Assembly: GCF_024584705.1 (NCBI RefSeq)
Contig: NZ_CP097384.1
Coordinates: 2,294,001 to 2,358,000, forward strand
Direction: 5' to 3'
DNA length: 64,000 nt
Source of the DNA: Blastopirellula sp. J2-11
Lineage (GTDB): Bacteria; Planctomycetota; Planctomycetia; Pirellulales; Pirellulaceae
Each line of letters begins with the position of its first letter. The first letter of the stretch is position 1. A program made the position numbers and the translations under genes. The notes under the pieces were generated by a model that saw nothing but the letters and a program-made list of their open reading frames with translations, had not been told where the DNA came from and did no database searches. Of the stretch, positions 27,480 to 36,420 are shown one piece after another.

Positions 27480-28841
27480 ATGAATTTAACTCACCAGCAG
27501 CTGCGCGACTGGGACCGTTCGGCCCATTGGCATTCTTTCACGCAGATGGCCGAATACGAGCCGCTGATTATTGAACGCGGCGAAGGCTGCATGTTGTACG
27601 ACATCGACGGCAACGCTTACCTCGACGGCGTGAGCAGTCTGTGGTGCAACACCTTCGGCCATCGCCATCCCAAGATCGATCAGGCGATTCGCGATCAGTT
27701 AGACAAAGTGGCCCACGTCACCAATCTTGGCTGTTCCAGCGTGCCGGCGATTGAGTTGACCAAACGGATCGTCGATCTGGCGCCAGGCGAGTTGAATCAC
27801 GTCTTCTACGCGTGCGACGGTTCGTCGGCGGTCGAAGTAGCGCTGAAAATGGCGTTTCAATATTGGCGGCAACGTGACGATCCCCGGCCGAACAAAACCG
27901 GCTACATCGCGTTTCATGAAGCGTACCACGGCGATACGCTGGGGGCCGTCAGTGTTGGCGGCGTCGAGATGTTTCACGACATGTTCCGCCCCCTGCTCTT
28001 CTCGGTCCATCGCTTGCCTTCGCCTGATCGTGATCATCTGCCGGATGGCGTCACTTCGGATACCGCGTGTCGCTACTATCTCGATCAGTTAGAAGCGGTG
28101 TTGAAGGAGCATCACGAGACGATCGCAGCGCTGGTGATTGAGCCGCTGGTGCAAGGTGCGGCCGGCATGTTGATGCAGCCGGCCGGCTATCTCCGCGGCC
28201 TGCGTGAGCTGACCACCAAGTACGACGTGCTGCTGATCTTTGACGAGATCGCGGTTGGCATGGGACGAACCGGCACGATGTTCGCCTGTCAGCAGGAAGA
28301 AGTGACGCCTGACTTTCTCTGTTTGGGCAAAGGCCTGACCTCTGGATATCTGCCGCTGAGCGTTACGGTGGCGACCACCGAAGTTTGGAACGCGTTTCTC
28401 GGGACCTACGCTGAGCGGAAGACCTTCTTCCATGGCCACACGTTCAGCGGTAATCCGCTGTTGTGCGCCGCGGCGCTGGCGACGCTTGATATTTTTGAAA
28501 AAGAAAAAATCCTCGATCAGTTGCCGGCGAAGATCGCGCATCTTGAAATGCGATTGGCCGAACTGATCGATCATCCGCACGTCGCTTCGGTGCGGCAATG
28601 CGGGCTGATCGCAGGAGTGGAACTAGTTGCCGATAAGGAAACCGGCGAGTCTTACCCCTGGACCGAGCGGCGTGGTTGGCAGGCGTGTCGACATGCTACC
28701 CAAAACGGCGTCTGGCTGCGTCCGTTAGGAAATGTGATTGTGATCATGCCGCCGCTGTCGATCACTTTGGACGAGATTGACCGCATTTGCGACGCCGCAA
28801 AAGCGGGGATCGACCATGCGGTCGCCCCTTGCGGGGAGTGA
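27480..28841 (+). CDS. bioA: Adenosylmethionine-8-amino-7-oxononanoate aminotransferase
   Basis: 453 residues of the class III PLP aminotransferase fold. BioA features include WHSFTQMAEYEPLIIERGEGCMLYDIDG, DGVSSLWCNTFGHRHP, AYHGDTLGAVSVGG, the Asp of LLIFDEIAVGMGRTG, and the PLP lysine in LCLGKGLTSGYLPLS. It makes 7,8-diaminopelargonate in biotin synthesis, using SAM as amino donor. The other bio genes are not in the window, but the biotin-carrying accB is. The ATG 27480 start agrees with the family; the ribosome-binding site is weak. Confidence 0.95.
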   Translation: MNLTHQQLRDWDRSAHWHSFTQMAEYEPLIIERGEGCMLYDIDGNAYLDGVSSLWCNTFGHRHPKIDQAIRDQLDKVAHVTNLGCSSVPAIELTKRIVDLAPGELNHVFYACDGSSAVEVALKMAFQYWRQRDDPRPNKTGYIAFHEAYHGDTLGAVSVGGVEMFHDMFRPLLFSVHRLPSPDRDHLPDGVTSDTACRYYLDQLEAVLKEHHETIAALVIEPLVQGAAGMLMQPAGYLRGLRELTTKYDVLLIFDEIAVGMGRTGTMFACQQEEVTPDFLCLGKGLTSGYLPLSVTVATTEVWNAFLGTYAERKTFFHGHTFSGNPLLCAAALATLDIFEKEKILDQLPAKIAHLEMRLAELIDHPHVASVRQCGLIAGVELVADKETGESYPWTERRGWQACRHATQNGVWLRPLGNVIVIMPPLSITLDEIDRICDAAKAGIDHAVAPCGE

Positions 28842-28930
28842 CGGTTCGTTAGAACATAAAGGATTGGTTGCATTCGCTGCGGCAGTGCGGTTCTAACAAT
28901 AGCTGATGCGGGGACAGAAATTGGGACAGG

Positions 28931-28991
28931 CCAGAAAATGGGGTCAGGTCCCAATTTAGCTGCTAAATTGGGACCTGACCCCATTTTCTGG
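28931..28991. repeat. Long perfect hairpin repeat, family A copy 2
   Basis: A 30-bp arm starting CCAGAAAATGGGGTCAGGTC (28931-28960) and its exact reverse complement (28962-28991) are separated by one T: 30 of 30 matches. It shares CAGAAAATGGGGTCAGGTCC with the copy at 22270. It lies between bioA and mqnE. Confidence 0.95.
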
Positions 28992-29047
28992 CCCCCATTT
29001 ATTGATCAATTATTGATTCTGGATTTGAAGTAGGAAGCTGGACTCCC

Positions 29048-30202
29048 ATGACTGCACCTGGCCGAATTTCGCTCGATACGATTGCCAAAAAGGTCGAAAA
29101 CGGTGATCGGCTCACGTTGGACGAAGGGGTTTACCTTTATCAAGAAGACGTGCCGCTGAATGATGTCGCCGCGCTGGCTAATATGGTTCGCGAGCGGAAG
29201 AACGGCAATTTCGCTTACTACAACATCAACACGCATCTGAACGCGACCAACATCTGCGTTTATCGATGCAATTTCTGCGCGTTTCGGGCCGACCTGCGCG
29301 ACCCCCGCGGTTATGCGATGAGCGACGAGCAAATTGTCGCTCGCGGTCAGGAAGCGGTCGACAACGGCTGCACCGAGATGCACATTGTCGGCGGTTTGCA
29401 TCATCAGAAAAAGTACGAGTGGTACGTCAACGTGCTTCGCGTGCTGCACGACGCTTTTCCGAAGTTGCATCTGAAGGGTTGGACGGCGGTCGAGATCAAC
29501 TGGTTTGAGTTCCTGACCAAGAAGTCCGTTGAAGAAGTGTTGACCGATTTGCTCGATGCGGGCCTCGGCAGCATGCCCGGCGGCGGCGCCGAAATCTTCC
29601 ATCGTGAAGTTCGCGATCAAATCTGCGAACACAAAGCGAATTCGAACAAATGGTTCGAGGTTCACAGCACCGCGCACAAGATGGGCATACGCACCAACGC
29701 GACCATGCTGTACGGTCATATCGAAAACGCGTTTCACCGGATCGACCATCTGATTCGCTTGCGTGAGTTGCAAGATCAGACCGGCGGATTCCAGACTTTC
29801 ATTCCGTTGGCGTTCCATCCTGACAATACCGAACTGGCCGCACTCCGTAATCTGAAAAAGCCGTCGGTGGTGATGGATCTGCGGACGATGGCGATCTCGC
29901 GTCTGATGCTCGATAATTTCGACCACATCAAGGCCTACTGGATCATGCTCGGCATTGAGACCGCCCAGACCGCACTGGCCTACGGCGCCGATGATCTCGA
30001 CGGCACGGTTCGGCACGAGCTGATCTATCACGATGCCGGCGCGACGACGCCTGAGGTGTTGTCGGTCGACGACATTCGTCGCCTGATCGTCGAAACGGGG
30101 CGCGAGCCGATCGAACGAGACACGCTCTATCGTCGCGTAGAGCGAGACGCCGCGAATCCATCAGCTTGGACGGTGGGCGAACAAGTCGCGGTCGGCGGCT
30201 AG
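29048..30202 (+). CDS. mqnE: Aminodeoxyfutalosine synthase (radical SAM)
   Basis: 384 residues. A radical-SAM 4Fe-4S motif, Cys70-x3-Cys74-x2-Cys77 (CVYRCNFCAF), is followed by MHIVGGLHHQKKYEWYVNVL and LPGGGAEIF-like SMPGGGAEIFHREVR, characteristic of MqnE. It joins the enolpyruvyl product of MqnA to SAM in the futalosine route to menaquinone. The pathway is thus expected in this organism; its partner genes are not in the window. The start at 29048 is consistent with the family. Confidence 0.95.
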   Translation: MTAPGRISLDTIAKKVENGDRLTLDEGVYLYQEDVPLNDVAALANMVRERKNGNFAYYNINTHLNATNICVYRCNFCAFRADLRDPRGYAMSDEQIVARGQEAVDNGCTEMHIVGGLHHQKKYEWYVNVLRVLHDAFPKLHLKGWTAVEINWFEFLTKKSVEEVLTDLLDAGLGSMPGGGAEIFHREVRDQICEHKANSNKWFEVHSTAHKMGIRTNATMLYGHIENAFHRIDHLIRLRELQDQTGGFQTFIPLAFHPDNTELAALRNLKKPSVVMDLRTMAISRLMLDNFDHIKAYWIMLGIETAQTALAYGADDLDGTVRHELIYHDAGATTPEVLSVDDIRRLIVETGREPIERDTLYRRVERDAANPSAWTVGEQVAVGG

Positions 30203-30340
30203 ACGCCCTCAAGAAATCGTATCGCGGCGCAGACTTGAACGCCGCGTCTCGGCAGTCGACAATGGGACTATCCCCTGTCGTCCGATTCTTCGTCGCCCGA
30301 AACGCAAGTTTTGAACGGTGCGATTTCTCGAACCGATTGG

Positions 30341-30438
30341 ACACTAGCCCGCTGCGCCAGCGAGGGAAAACGGCTCGCCACTTCAATCCGTGTTAGCATC
30401 GCCAACCGAATTTCCTCGCTGGCGCTGCGGGCTAGTGT
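30341..30438. repeat. Hairpin repeat, family B copy 1
   Basis: The left arm ACACTAGCCCGCTGCGCCAG plus 9 bases (30341-30369) pairs with 30411-30438, with one mismatch and one missing base, around a 41-base loop. The same arm type (ACAC-AGCCCG-TGCGC-AGCGAGGGAA) recurs at 56347-56444. Confidence 0.9.
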
Positions 30439-30554
30439 GACGATTTTCGGATTGATTCCGACCATGGTTTTGTCTTCTCTTTCGTCAAGTAACGCAACTT
30501 TAAAGCTTGCGCTACGGGCTACGAAGTAAAAACTCCTGCCGAAAGATTGATCTT

Positions 30555-31382
30555 ATGCGATTCTGTTACGCCGCTTCCCTTGCGCTGGCTCTATTGTTTT
30601 CATCCGCTTGGCAAACGTCCGCCGTCGCGGCCAAGTACCAGACCGAAAGCGATGTTCCGTATCGCGAGGGAGACTCGCTCACCGACTACGAGCAAGAACG
30701 TTGTAAGCTTGACGTTTATTACCCGGCCGATACGAAGAACTTTACGACGGTCGTCTGGTTTCATGGCGGCGGATTGACCGGAGGACGCAAGTCAGTTCCC
30801 AAAGGTCTGCAGAGCAAAGGCTTCGCCGTGGTGACGGTCAATTATCGACTAAGCCCCAAAGTGAAAGCGCCCGCCTACATCGAAGACGCGGCGGCGGCGA
30901 TCGCGTGGACATTTAAGAACATCCAGCGTTTCGGCGGCGATCCGAACAAGATCTTTGTGAGCGGATCGTCGGCTGGCGGATATCTCACCAGCATCGTCGG
31001 GCTCGATAAACGTTGGTTGGCCGCGCATGAGATTGACGCCAACAAGATCGCCGGGCTTGCTCCCCTCAGCGGGCACGCGTTCACCCACTTTACGATTCGC
31101 AGTGAACGAGGCTTGGGTTACAACCAAGCGATCATCGATGATCTTGCTCCGGCGTATCATGCGCGCCAAGACGCACCGCCGATGATTCTGGTTACCGGCG
31201 ATCGCGAGCTTGACATGCTAGGACGCTACGAAGAGAACGCCTATCTCTGGCGCATGTTGAAAGGCTTGGGAAACAAACAGGTCGAACTGTACGAAATGGG
31301 TGGGTTCGATCACGGCGGCACAGTCGATCCAGGCTGCCAACTCGTAGTCAAATTCGTGCAGAAGTACTCGGCCGCCGACTAA
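30555..31382 (+). CDS. Exported alpha/beta-hydrolase, BD-FAE/carboxylesterase type
   Basis: 275 residues with a signal peptide (MRFCYAASLALALLFSSAWQTSAVAA). The oxyanion-hole motif HGGG (VVWFHGGGLTGG), the nucleophile elbow GSSAGG (IFVSGSSAGGYLTS), a likely catalytic Asp in VTGDRELDML and His in GGFDHGGTV complete the hydrolase set. Relatives release ferulic or acetyl groups from plant polysaccharides. The start at 30555 keeps the signal peptide. Its 3' end overlaps the next, oppositely oriented gene by four bases. Confidence 0.85.
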   Translation: MRFCYAASLALALLFSSAWQTSAVAAKYQTESDVPYREGDSLTDYEQERCKLDVYYPADTKNFTTVVWFHGGGLTGGRKSVPKGLQSKGFAVVTVNYRLSPKVKAPAYIEDAAAAIAWTFKNIQRFGGDPNKIFVSGSSAGGYLTSIVGLDKRWLAAHEIDANKIAGLAPLSGHAFTHFTIRSERGLGYNQAIIDDLAPAYHARQDAPPMILVTGDRELDMLGRYEENAYLWRMLKGLGNKQVELYEMGGFDHGGTVDPGCQLVVKFVQKYSAAD

Positions 31383-31645
31383 AATTTTAGATAGAGTAAG
31401 TAGCCAAGATAGGCCGAAGCTGCGATGACGATTGATCCGAACAGACGCGGTCGTTGCAGTACGAATCGATCAATATCGACGCGTTGATCCAATACCGCCC
31501 ACCAGCGATCGGTATCTACCCAACTGCCGCCGATACCTGCAAGACGTTGAAAACAAGTGGGGCATACTACCGCAACGATTCCGGCGACGGCGGAAAGCCC
31601 AATCAGCGAAACCAGCAGCGAGAAAGTGGGCAGCGAAAGGTCCAT
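31379..31645 (-). CDS. Small two-helix membrane protein, unknown
   Basis: 88 residues. A first membrane helix (FSLLVSLIGLSAVAGIVAVVC) and a last one (LFGSIVIAASAYLGYLLYLKF) bracket a short soluble loop with Trp-rich WVDTDRWWAVLDQRVDIDRF. A CPTC motif follows the first helix, reminiscent of a metal or redox site. I do not recognise the family. It overlaps the esterase gene tail to tail by 4 bp. Confidence that it is real is moderate. Confidence 0.55.
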   Translation of the reverse strand: MDLSLPTFSLLVSLIGLSAVAGIVAVVCPTCFQRLAGIGGSWVDTDRWWAVLDQRVDIDRFVLQRPRLFGSIVIAASAYLGYLLYLKF

Positions 31646-31734
31646 GGTCGGTTGGCTCCAAAATGACCAGAAGGCAGGCTACTTGTGGAAACCTACCTTG
31701 AAAACCTTCAGTGGGCAAAATCGGGGGGGGAGAA

Positions 31735-33837
31735 TTACGCGATATCGCCGATTTCTAACGATTTTCCGTAGCGAATGAAGACCATACGCCGCAGTTTTTC
31801 CCATTTGGCGTCGGCCAGCGCCGGATCGGCGGCGATAATCGACCGCGCGTCGGCTCTCGCTTTTTCGAGCAGCTCGCCGTCGCGCTGAAGATCGGCGATC
31901 CGCAGCGGCGGCATCCCATGTTGTTTGAAACCGAACAGGTCGCCGGGACCGCGGAGACGAAAGTCGAGTTCCGCCAGTTCAAAGCCATCGTTCGATTTGG
32001 CGAGCGCTTCCAGGCGTTCGCGAGAATGATCCGTCTTGGGATCGGCGAAGATGCACAGGAAGCCAGCGTGACTGCCGCGACTGATTCGACCACGCAGTTG
32101 ATGCAACTGGGCCAACCCAAAACGTTCGCCCCCTTCGATCGTCATGACGACGGCGTTAGGAACGTCGACGCCCACTTCGATGACCGAAGTGGAGACGAGC
32201 GTTTGAATCTCACCATCGCGAAACTTACGCATTGTTTCTTCTTTGTCTTCGGCGCTCATGCGGCCATGCAAAAGGCCGAGCCGGAATTCTTCGAGCTCGC
32301 CGTTGGACAAGGTTTCCAGCAATTGCTCGGCGCTGGCGCTGTCGGCCGAGGACGATTCGTCGACCAAGGGCGCGACGACGTATCCCTGCCGCCCCTCACG
32401 CAGTTTCTTGCGAAAGAACTTCCACCATTTTTCTCGCTCTTCCTCGGTTCCGATGTAGGTATGAACCGGTTGTCGGCCAGGCGGAGCTTCCCGAATCGAA
32501 GAGACGTCGAGATCGCCAAACAGCGACATCGCGATCGTGCGCGGAATCGGCGTTGCGGTCATCACCAGATAATGCGGATCGAGACCAGCGCCGCGCAACA
32601 GCCCGCGTTGTTTGACGCCAAACTTGTGCTGCTCGTCGATGACGACCAGTCCTAGTTTCTGGAATTCGATTTCGCTGGCGATGATCGCTTGGGTGCCGAC
32701 CAACAGTTGCACGTCGCCGGCGGCGAGTTGGGCCAGCAGTTCGCGTCGTTGTTTTTCGGTCAGCGTGCCGGTCAACAGACCAACGTTCACTTGGGCTTTG
32801 GCCAGCAGTTTGCCTAGGGTACGGACATGCTGCCGGGCCAAGACTTCGGTCGGCGCCATCAGCGCCGCTTGAGCGCCAGCGGCGACCGCGGCCAGCATCG
32901 CATAGAGGGCGACAATCGTCTTGCCTGAGCCGACGTCGCCCTGCAGCAGGCGATTCATCGGCACGTCGAGCGCCAGGTCTTTCGCGACTTCGGCGACCGC
33001 CTGGTTTTGCGCTTCGGTCAGCTCAAACGGGATCAGACGGCGAATCCGTTCGTCGATGCGGCCATCGATTGGGATCGACATCGAATGCCGGCTCGACGTC
33101 AATTGATATCGCCGCACCGCGAGCGCCAGTTGCAAGACGAGCAGCTCTTGATAGATAAACCGCCGCTGCGCCGCGGCTCGGGCCTCGTGATCGTCGGGAG
33201 CATGGATCTGCATGATCGCATCATGCACCGGCATCAGACCATGTTCATCGAGAAACGATTGCGGCAGCACTTCCTCGATCTCTTTCCGATAATCTTCGAC
33301 CGCATGATGGACCAGTCGCCGCATCGCTCCTTGGCGAATTCCTTCGGTCAACGAGTAGACGGGGAGAATTTTACCGCCGATTTCTTCCTGCTCATCTTCC
33401 AGCACTTCAGCGATCGGATGGGCCATTTCCCAGCGGAGCCCATTGATGGTCGGTTTGCCTGACAGCAACACGCGGCGACCTTCACTGAAACGGCGTCGCA
33501 AAAATGGCTGATTGAACCAGATCGCGCGTAGGTATTGGTCATCGCTGCGAATCAAAACGCCCAGCACCGATCGTCCCGGGGCGGTGTTGCGCAGTGAGAT
33601 CTCTTCGACCGTGCCGATCACGCTGGCCAGTTCGTCTTCGACCAGTTGCGCGATTGGAATGACATCGCGGACATCTTGATAGTCACGCGGGAAGAAAAAG
33701 AGGAGATCAAGCGCCGTAAAAATGTTGAGCTTCGCCAGTTTCTCGGCGCGCTGCGGTCCGACTCCCTTCAGAAACTGCACGGGAGTGCGAAGGCGTTCGA
33801 GCGATGGATTGGCGCTGGGGGACGACATGCTCGCCAT
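31735..33837 (-). CDS. recG: ATP-dependent DNA helicase RecG
   Basis: About 700 residues. A wedge/OB region (SVIGTVEEISLRNTAPGRSVLGVLIRSDD) precedes a superfamily-2 helicase: Walker A GDVGSGKT, Walker B variant VIDEQHKFG, motif III TATPIPRT, later motifs ISTSVIEVGVDVPNA-like VSTSVIEVGVDVPNAVVM and QLHQLRGRISRG. RecG remodels stalled forks and Holliday junctions. The start is uncertain among 33870, 33837 and 33828; none has a clear ribosome-binding site. Confidence 0.95.
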   Translation of the reverse strand: MASMSSPSANPSLERLRTPVQFLKGVGPQRAEKLAKLNIFTALDLLFFFPRDYQDVRDVIPIAQLVEDELASVIGTVEEISLRNTAPGRSVLGVLIRSDDQYLRAIWFNQPFLRRRFSEGRRVLLSGKPTINGLRWEMAHPIAEVLEDEQEEIGGKILPVYSLTEGIRQGAMRRLVHHAVEDYRKEIEEVLPQSFLDEHGLMPVHDAIMQIHAPDDHEARAAAQRRFIYQELLVLQLALAVRRYQLTSSRHSMSIPIDGRIDERIRRLIPFELTEAQNQAVAEVAKDLALDVPMNRLLQGDVGSGKTIVALYAMLAAVAAGAQAALMAPTEVLARQHVRTLGKLLAKAQVNVGLLTGTLTEKQRRELLAQLAAGDVQLLVGTQAIIASEIEFQKLGLVVIDEQHKFGVKQRGLLRGAGLDPHYLVMTATPIPRTIAMSLFGDLDVSSIREAPPGRQPVHTYIGTEEEREKWWKFFRKKLREGRQGYVVAPLVDESSSADSASAEQLLETLSNGELEEFRLGLLHGRMSAEDKEETMRKFRDGEIQTLVSTSVIEVGVDVPNAVVMTIEGGERFGLAQLHQLRGRISRGSHAGFLCIFADPKTDHSRERLEALAKSNDGFELAELDFRLRGPGDLFGFKQHGMPPLRIADLQRDGELLEKARADARSIIAADPALADAKWEKLRRMVFIRYGKSLEIGDIA

Positions 33838-34430
33838 TTTAGCGAGAGATTCGTGGGATGCGACGGGCATTGGACGTTGACGCTTCGTAGCCAGCTGAGC
33901 GGCGATTGGATCGCTGACAGATCCCCACATCGAGCACCGCATTGAGAGGCTCGTTCAACTAGCCGAACCGATCGCAGGGCTCACTCGTTCGGTTTTGATA
34001 GCCAAGGATCACATGATCGTCTGGACTAGGAAGACGGGACGTTTCTGGGAGTTCGTCTGGTGCTTTGGGTGGGGGACTTCCCCATTCGACCGATGTCGCT
34101 TGACAGGACTCTCGCTGGCAGGCATTGCGTAGGAATCGGGCAGTATCTCAATTGTTTATTGAGCAGTGATGGATGTTTGGCCTGGATCCACTCACAAAAT
34201 TAGGTGGACGAAATTTTGTTTTTAGTTACAATATGCATTGATATCACGAGTCATCATGCCTTGGGCTAGTCTTAGTGGTAGCCATCGCCTTGTTGTCGCT
34301 TGGCGAAGCTATCCTGGATCACTAGAAAGTGATGAAGTGACAGTTCAAATCTGCTGATTGGCATGCAATTTGTCTTTAGTTCACTGCTGCCGAGTTATCC
34401 TCCACTTTTCATATCAATACGGAGTCTCTT
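33838..34430. other. Intergenic stretch, no gene seen
   Basis: Between the divergent recG and DUF1559 copy 4 genes there is no convincing frame. Small dyads are CTCAAT-TGTTT-ATTGAG (near 34146-34162) and GGGGA-CT-TCCCC (near 34073-34084). The last 250 bp are clearly AT-richer and should contain the DUF1559 promoter, but I cannot place its hexamers. Confidence 0.5.
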
Positions 34431-35447
34431 ATGCGTCGCACGAAATCCTTGCCAGGTTTCACGCTTGTCGAACTGCTGGTGGTGATCGCCATCATCGGCG
34501 TCTTGATCGCACTGTTGCTTCCGGCGGTGCAAATGGCCCGCGAAGCGGCTCGCCGGATGTCTTGCACTAACAACCAGAAGCAACTGGGGTTGGCATTGCA
34601 CAACTACCATGACACCTATCTGGCGTTTCCGCGGTACAACCAAAAAGGAGGGGCATCGGACGCATCGGACGGCTTTTCTTGCGGCCCTCATGTGAAGTTG
34701 TTGCCGTTCATCGAGCAGGCTGCCGTGTACGAACAAATCAAGACGGCGACGGACAATTTCTACGAGAACGTGACCGACTCGGAGGGCTTGGTTCAGAACA
34801 ATCGGATATCGGGGTTTGTTTGTCCGTCTGACGGCGTCTTTCCCGACCCGACTCGAGAAGGTAACTGCAACTATCCGCTTTCAGCGGGATCGAATATCGG
34901 CTGGAACATCGCGGAATCGAAGCAGACCGGCGTTTTCAATTTTCGCAGTGAGAATAACTTTGCTGCGATCACGGATGGTACGACCAACACGATCATGGTT
35001 GGCGAACATACCGTCGGGGATGCGGATGATACCTTTTACCGACTCTCTTCCGACGTGGTGCGGGGGCTTTCGTGGAGTGCCGACGAATCGACATCGCTAG
35101 GGACAATCACGCAAACCATACTCGACACGGCAGGCGCCGCCTGCGAAAGCAACAAAGCGAACCATAGCAGTTACTCGGCTTTGCGGTGGACGCGAGGCAC
35201 CTTTGAGTATGCAATGTTCAACACGATGGCGCCGCCGAACTGGAGATATCCCAGCTGTATGACCTCCAGCAGCACCGGAAACCACGGAAGCTCAAGCGGA
35301 ATTTATGTGGCTCGCAGTCGTCACCCCGGCGGCGTGAACTTTACGCTGGCGGACGGATCGGTTCGCTTTCTGACCGATACGATTAATCTGCAGACGTACC
35401 ACGCATTGGGAAGCCGCAACGGAGGGGAAGTGGCGCAACTGCCTTAG
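34431..35447 (+). CDS. DUF1559 prepilin-like protein (copy 4)
   Basis: 338 residues. [23 protein letters not shown] starts the prepilin-like helix, followed by [37 protein letters not shown], two repeated FxAITDGTTNTIMVGEH-type blocks, and a C-terminal [20 protein letters not shown]. The GGAG ribosome-binding site is 8 bp before the ATG. It differs from the other copies by MAREAAR in place of QAREAAR. Probable operon with the following small lipoprotein gene. Confidence 0.95.
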   Translation: MRRTKSLPGFTLVELLVVIAIIGVLIALLLPAVQMAREAARRMSCTNNQKQLGLALHNYHDTYLAFPRYNQKGGASDASDGFSCGPHVKLLPFIEQAAVYEQIKTATDNFYENVTDSEGLVQNNRISGFVCPSDGVFPDPTREGNCNYPLSAGSNIGWNIAESKQTGVFNFRSENNFAAITDGTTNTIMVGEHTVGDADDTFYRLSSDVVRGLSWSADESTSLGTITQTILDTAGAACESNKANHSSYSALRWTRGTFEYAMFNTMAPPNWRYPSCMTSSSTGNHGSSSGIYVARSRHPGGVNFTLADGSVRFLTDTINLQTYHALGSRNGGEVAQLP

Positions 35448-35500
35448 CGCTAGTTGCTGCTGATTCAACTCTTGTTCTATTTCGGTGAAGGAAACGCAGT

Positions 35501-35809
35501 ATGTCTCGATTGTTTCATTCTATCAGTCTGTTTTTGTTGGTTGGTTGTCTGCTGGGGTGCGGCTTGTCGGGGGAAGAATCGGTCAGGGTGGTTCCGCCGC
35601 CCCCGGATGCAAAGGAAACGCTTCAGCAGATCGCCACCAATGGGAATCTAAAAGCGGTCAAGAAGCGGCTCTATGAAGAAATCGAAGGGATGCGTGAGGC
35701 CAAGCCGCAAAAAGCCGAAGAGTTGATGGCCGATTTTAAGCAACTAGCGGCCGAAAAAGATGCGGCGGCCATCAAAGCCAAAGCCCAAGAGATGGCCGAC
35801 AAGTTGTAA
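35501..35809 (+). CDS. Small lipoprotein paired with DUF1559 copy 4
   Basis: 102 residues. A signal peptide with a good lipobox LLGC (Cys20) is followed by a proline patch (RVVPPPPDAKE) and a helical, charged tail rich in Lys/Glu/Ala, likely a coiled coil. It is not the beta-sandwich seen in the other three partners, so this pair carries a different kind of accessory protein. It lies 53 bp after the DUF1559 stop. Confidence 0.75.
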   Translation: MSRLFHSISLFLLVGCLLGCGLSGEESVRVVPPPPDAKETLQQIATNGNLKAVKKRLYEEIEGMREAKPQKAEELMADFKQLAAEKDAAAIKAKAQEMADKL

Positions 35810-35830
35810 GTCGCTAAGGTCCGCCCTGTC

Positions 35831-35894
35831 GTAGGGTCCGCTGTGCGGACCATTTGAATCGCTAGCGATTCTCGGTCCGCACAGCGGACCCTAC
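35831..35894. repeat. Hairpin repeat, family C
   Basis: A 21-bp arm starting GTAGGGTCCGCTGTGCGGAC (35831-35851) has an exact complement at 35874-35894. The loop contains a second perfect 16-bp palindrome, GAATCGCTAGCGATTC. It lies between the convergent lipoprotein and rnhA genes and could end both transcripts. Confidence 0.9.
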
Positions 35895-35896
35895 AG

Positions 35897-36355
35897 CTAT
35901 TTGAATTTCTGGCAGGCTTCGACCGCAAGTTCGTCACAGCGTTCATTCTCGGGATGGCCGCTGTGACCGGCGACGCGGGTATATTTGACCTGGTGCTTCA
36001 GCAGCAGTTCGTCCAGCTTGCGCCACAGTTCTTCGTTTTTGACCGGCTTCCAGGCTTTGCCTTCTTTGCGTCGCCAGCCGTTTTTCTTCCATTTCGGCAT
36101 CCACTCCGACATTCCTTTGCCAACATAGACGCTGTCGGTGAACAGCTCGACGCGGCAAGGACGGTTGAGCGTGCCGAGTCCTTCGATCACCGCTTGCAAC
36201 TCCATGCGGTTGTTGGTCGAGACTTCTTCGCCGCCAGAACCTTCCAACTCTTTGCCGGTGCCGTGATGACGCAGAATAAACGCCCAACCGCCGGGGCCGG
36301 GGTTGCCGCTGCAGGCGCCATCGGTGAATAGAGAGACTTCGGGCTCGAACGGCAT
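35897..36355 (-). CDS. rnhA: Ribonuclease HI
   Basis: 152 residues. All catalytic residues are present: Asp12 (FTDGACSGNPGPGG), Glu52 (NNRMELQAV), Asp74 (ELFTDSVYV), His131 (VAGHSGHPEN) and Asp141 (CDELA). The basic handle of RNase HI (KWKKNGWRRKEGKAW) is present as well. It degrades RNA in RNA-DNA hybrids. The stop is 3 bp from the family C hairpin. Confidence 0.96.
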   Translation of the reverse strand: MPFEPEVSLFTDGACSGNPGPGGWAFILRHHGTGKELEGSGGEEVSTNNRMELQAVIEGLGTLNRPCRVELFTDSVYVGKGMSEWMPKWKKNGWRRKEGKAWKPVKNEELWRKLDELLLKHQVKYTRVAGHSGHPENERCDELAVEACQKFK

Positions 36356-36420
36356 AAGACAATCGCTAAGCAGAGGGTGAACGAACTAACGGCGAGCAAA
36401 TCGCAAGCAAGTGCAATCGG

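Noticed and set aside
34300-34360. tRNA-like segment around GTTCAAATC
   Set aside because: Only a T-loop-like nonamer is present; no acceptor, D or anticodon stems can be paired around it.
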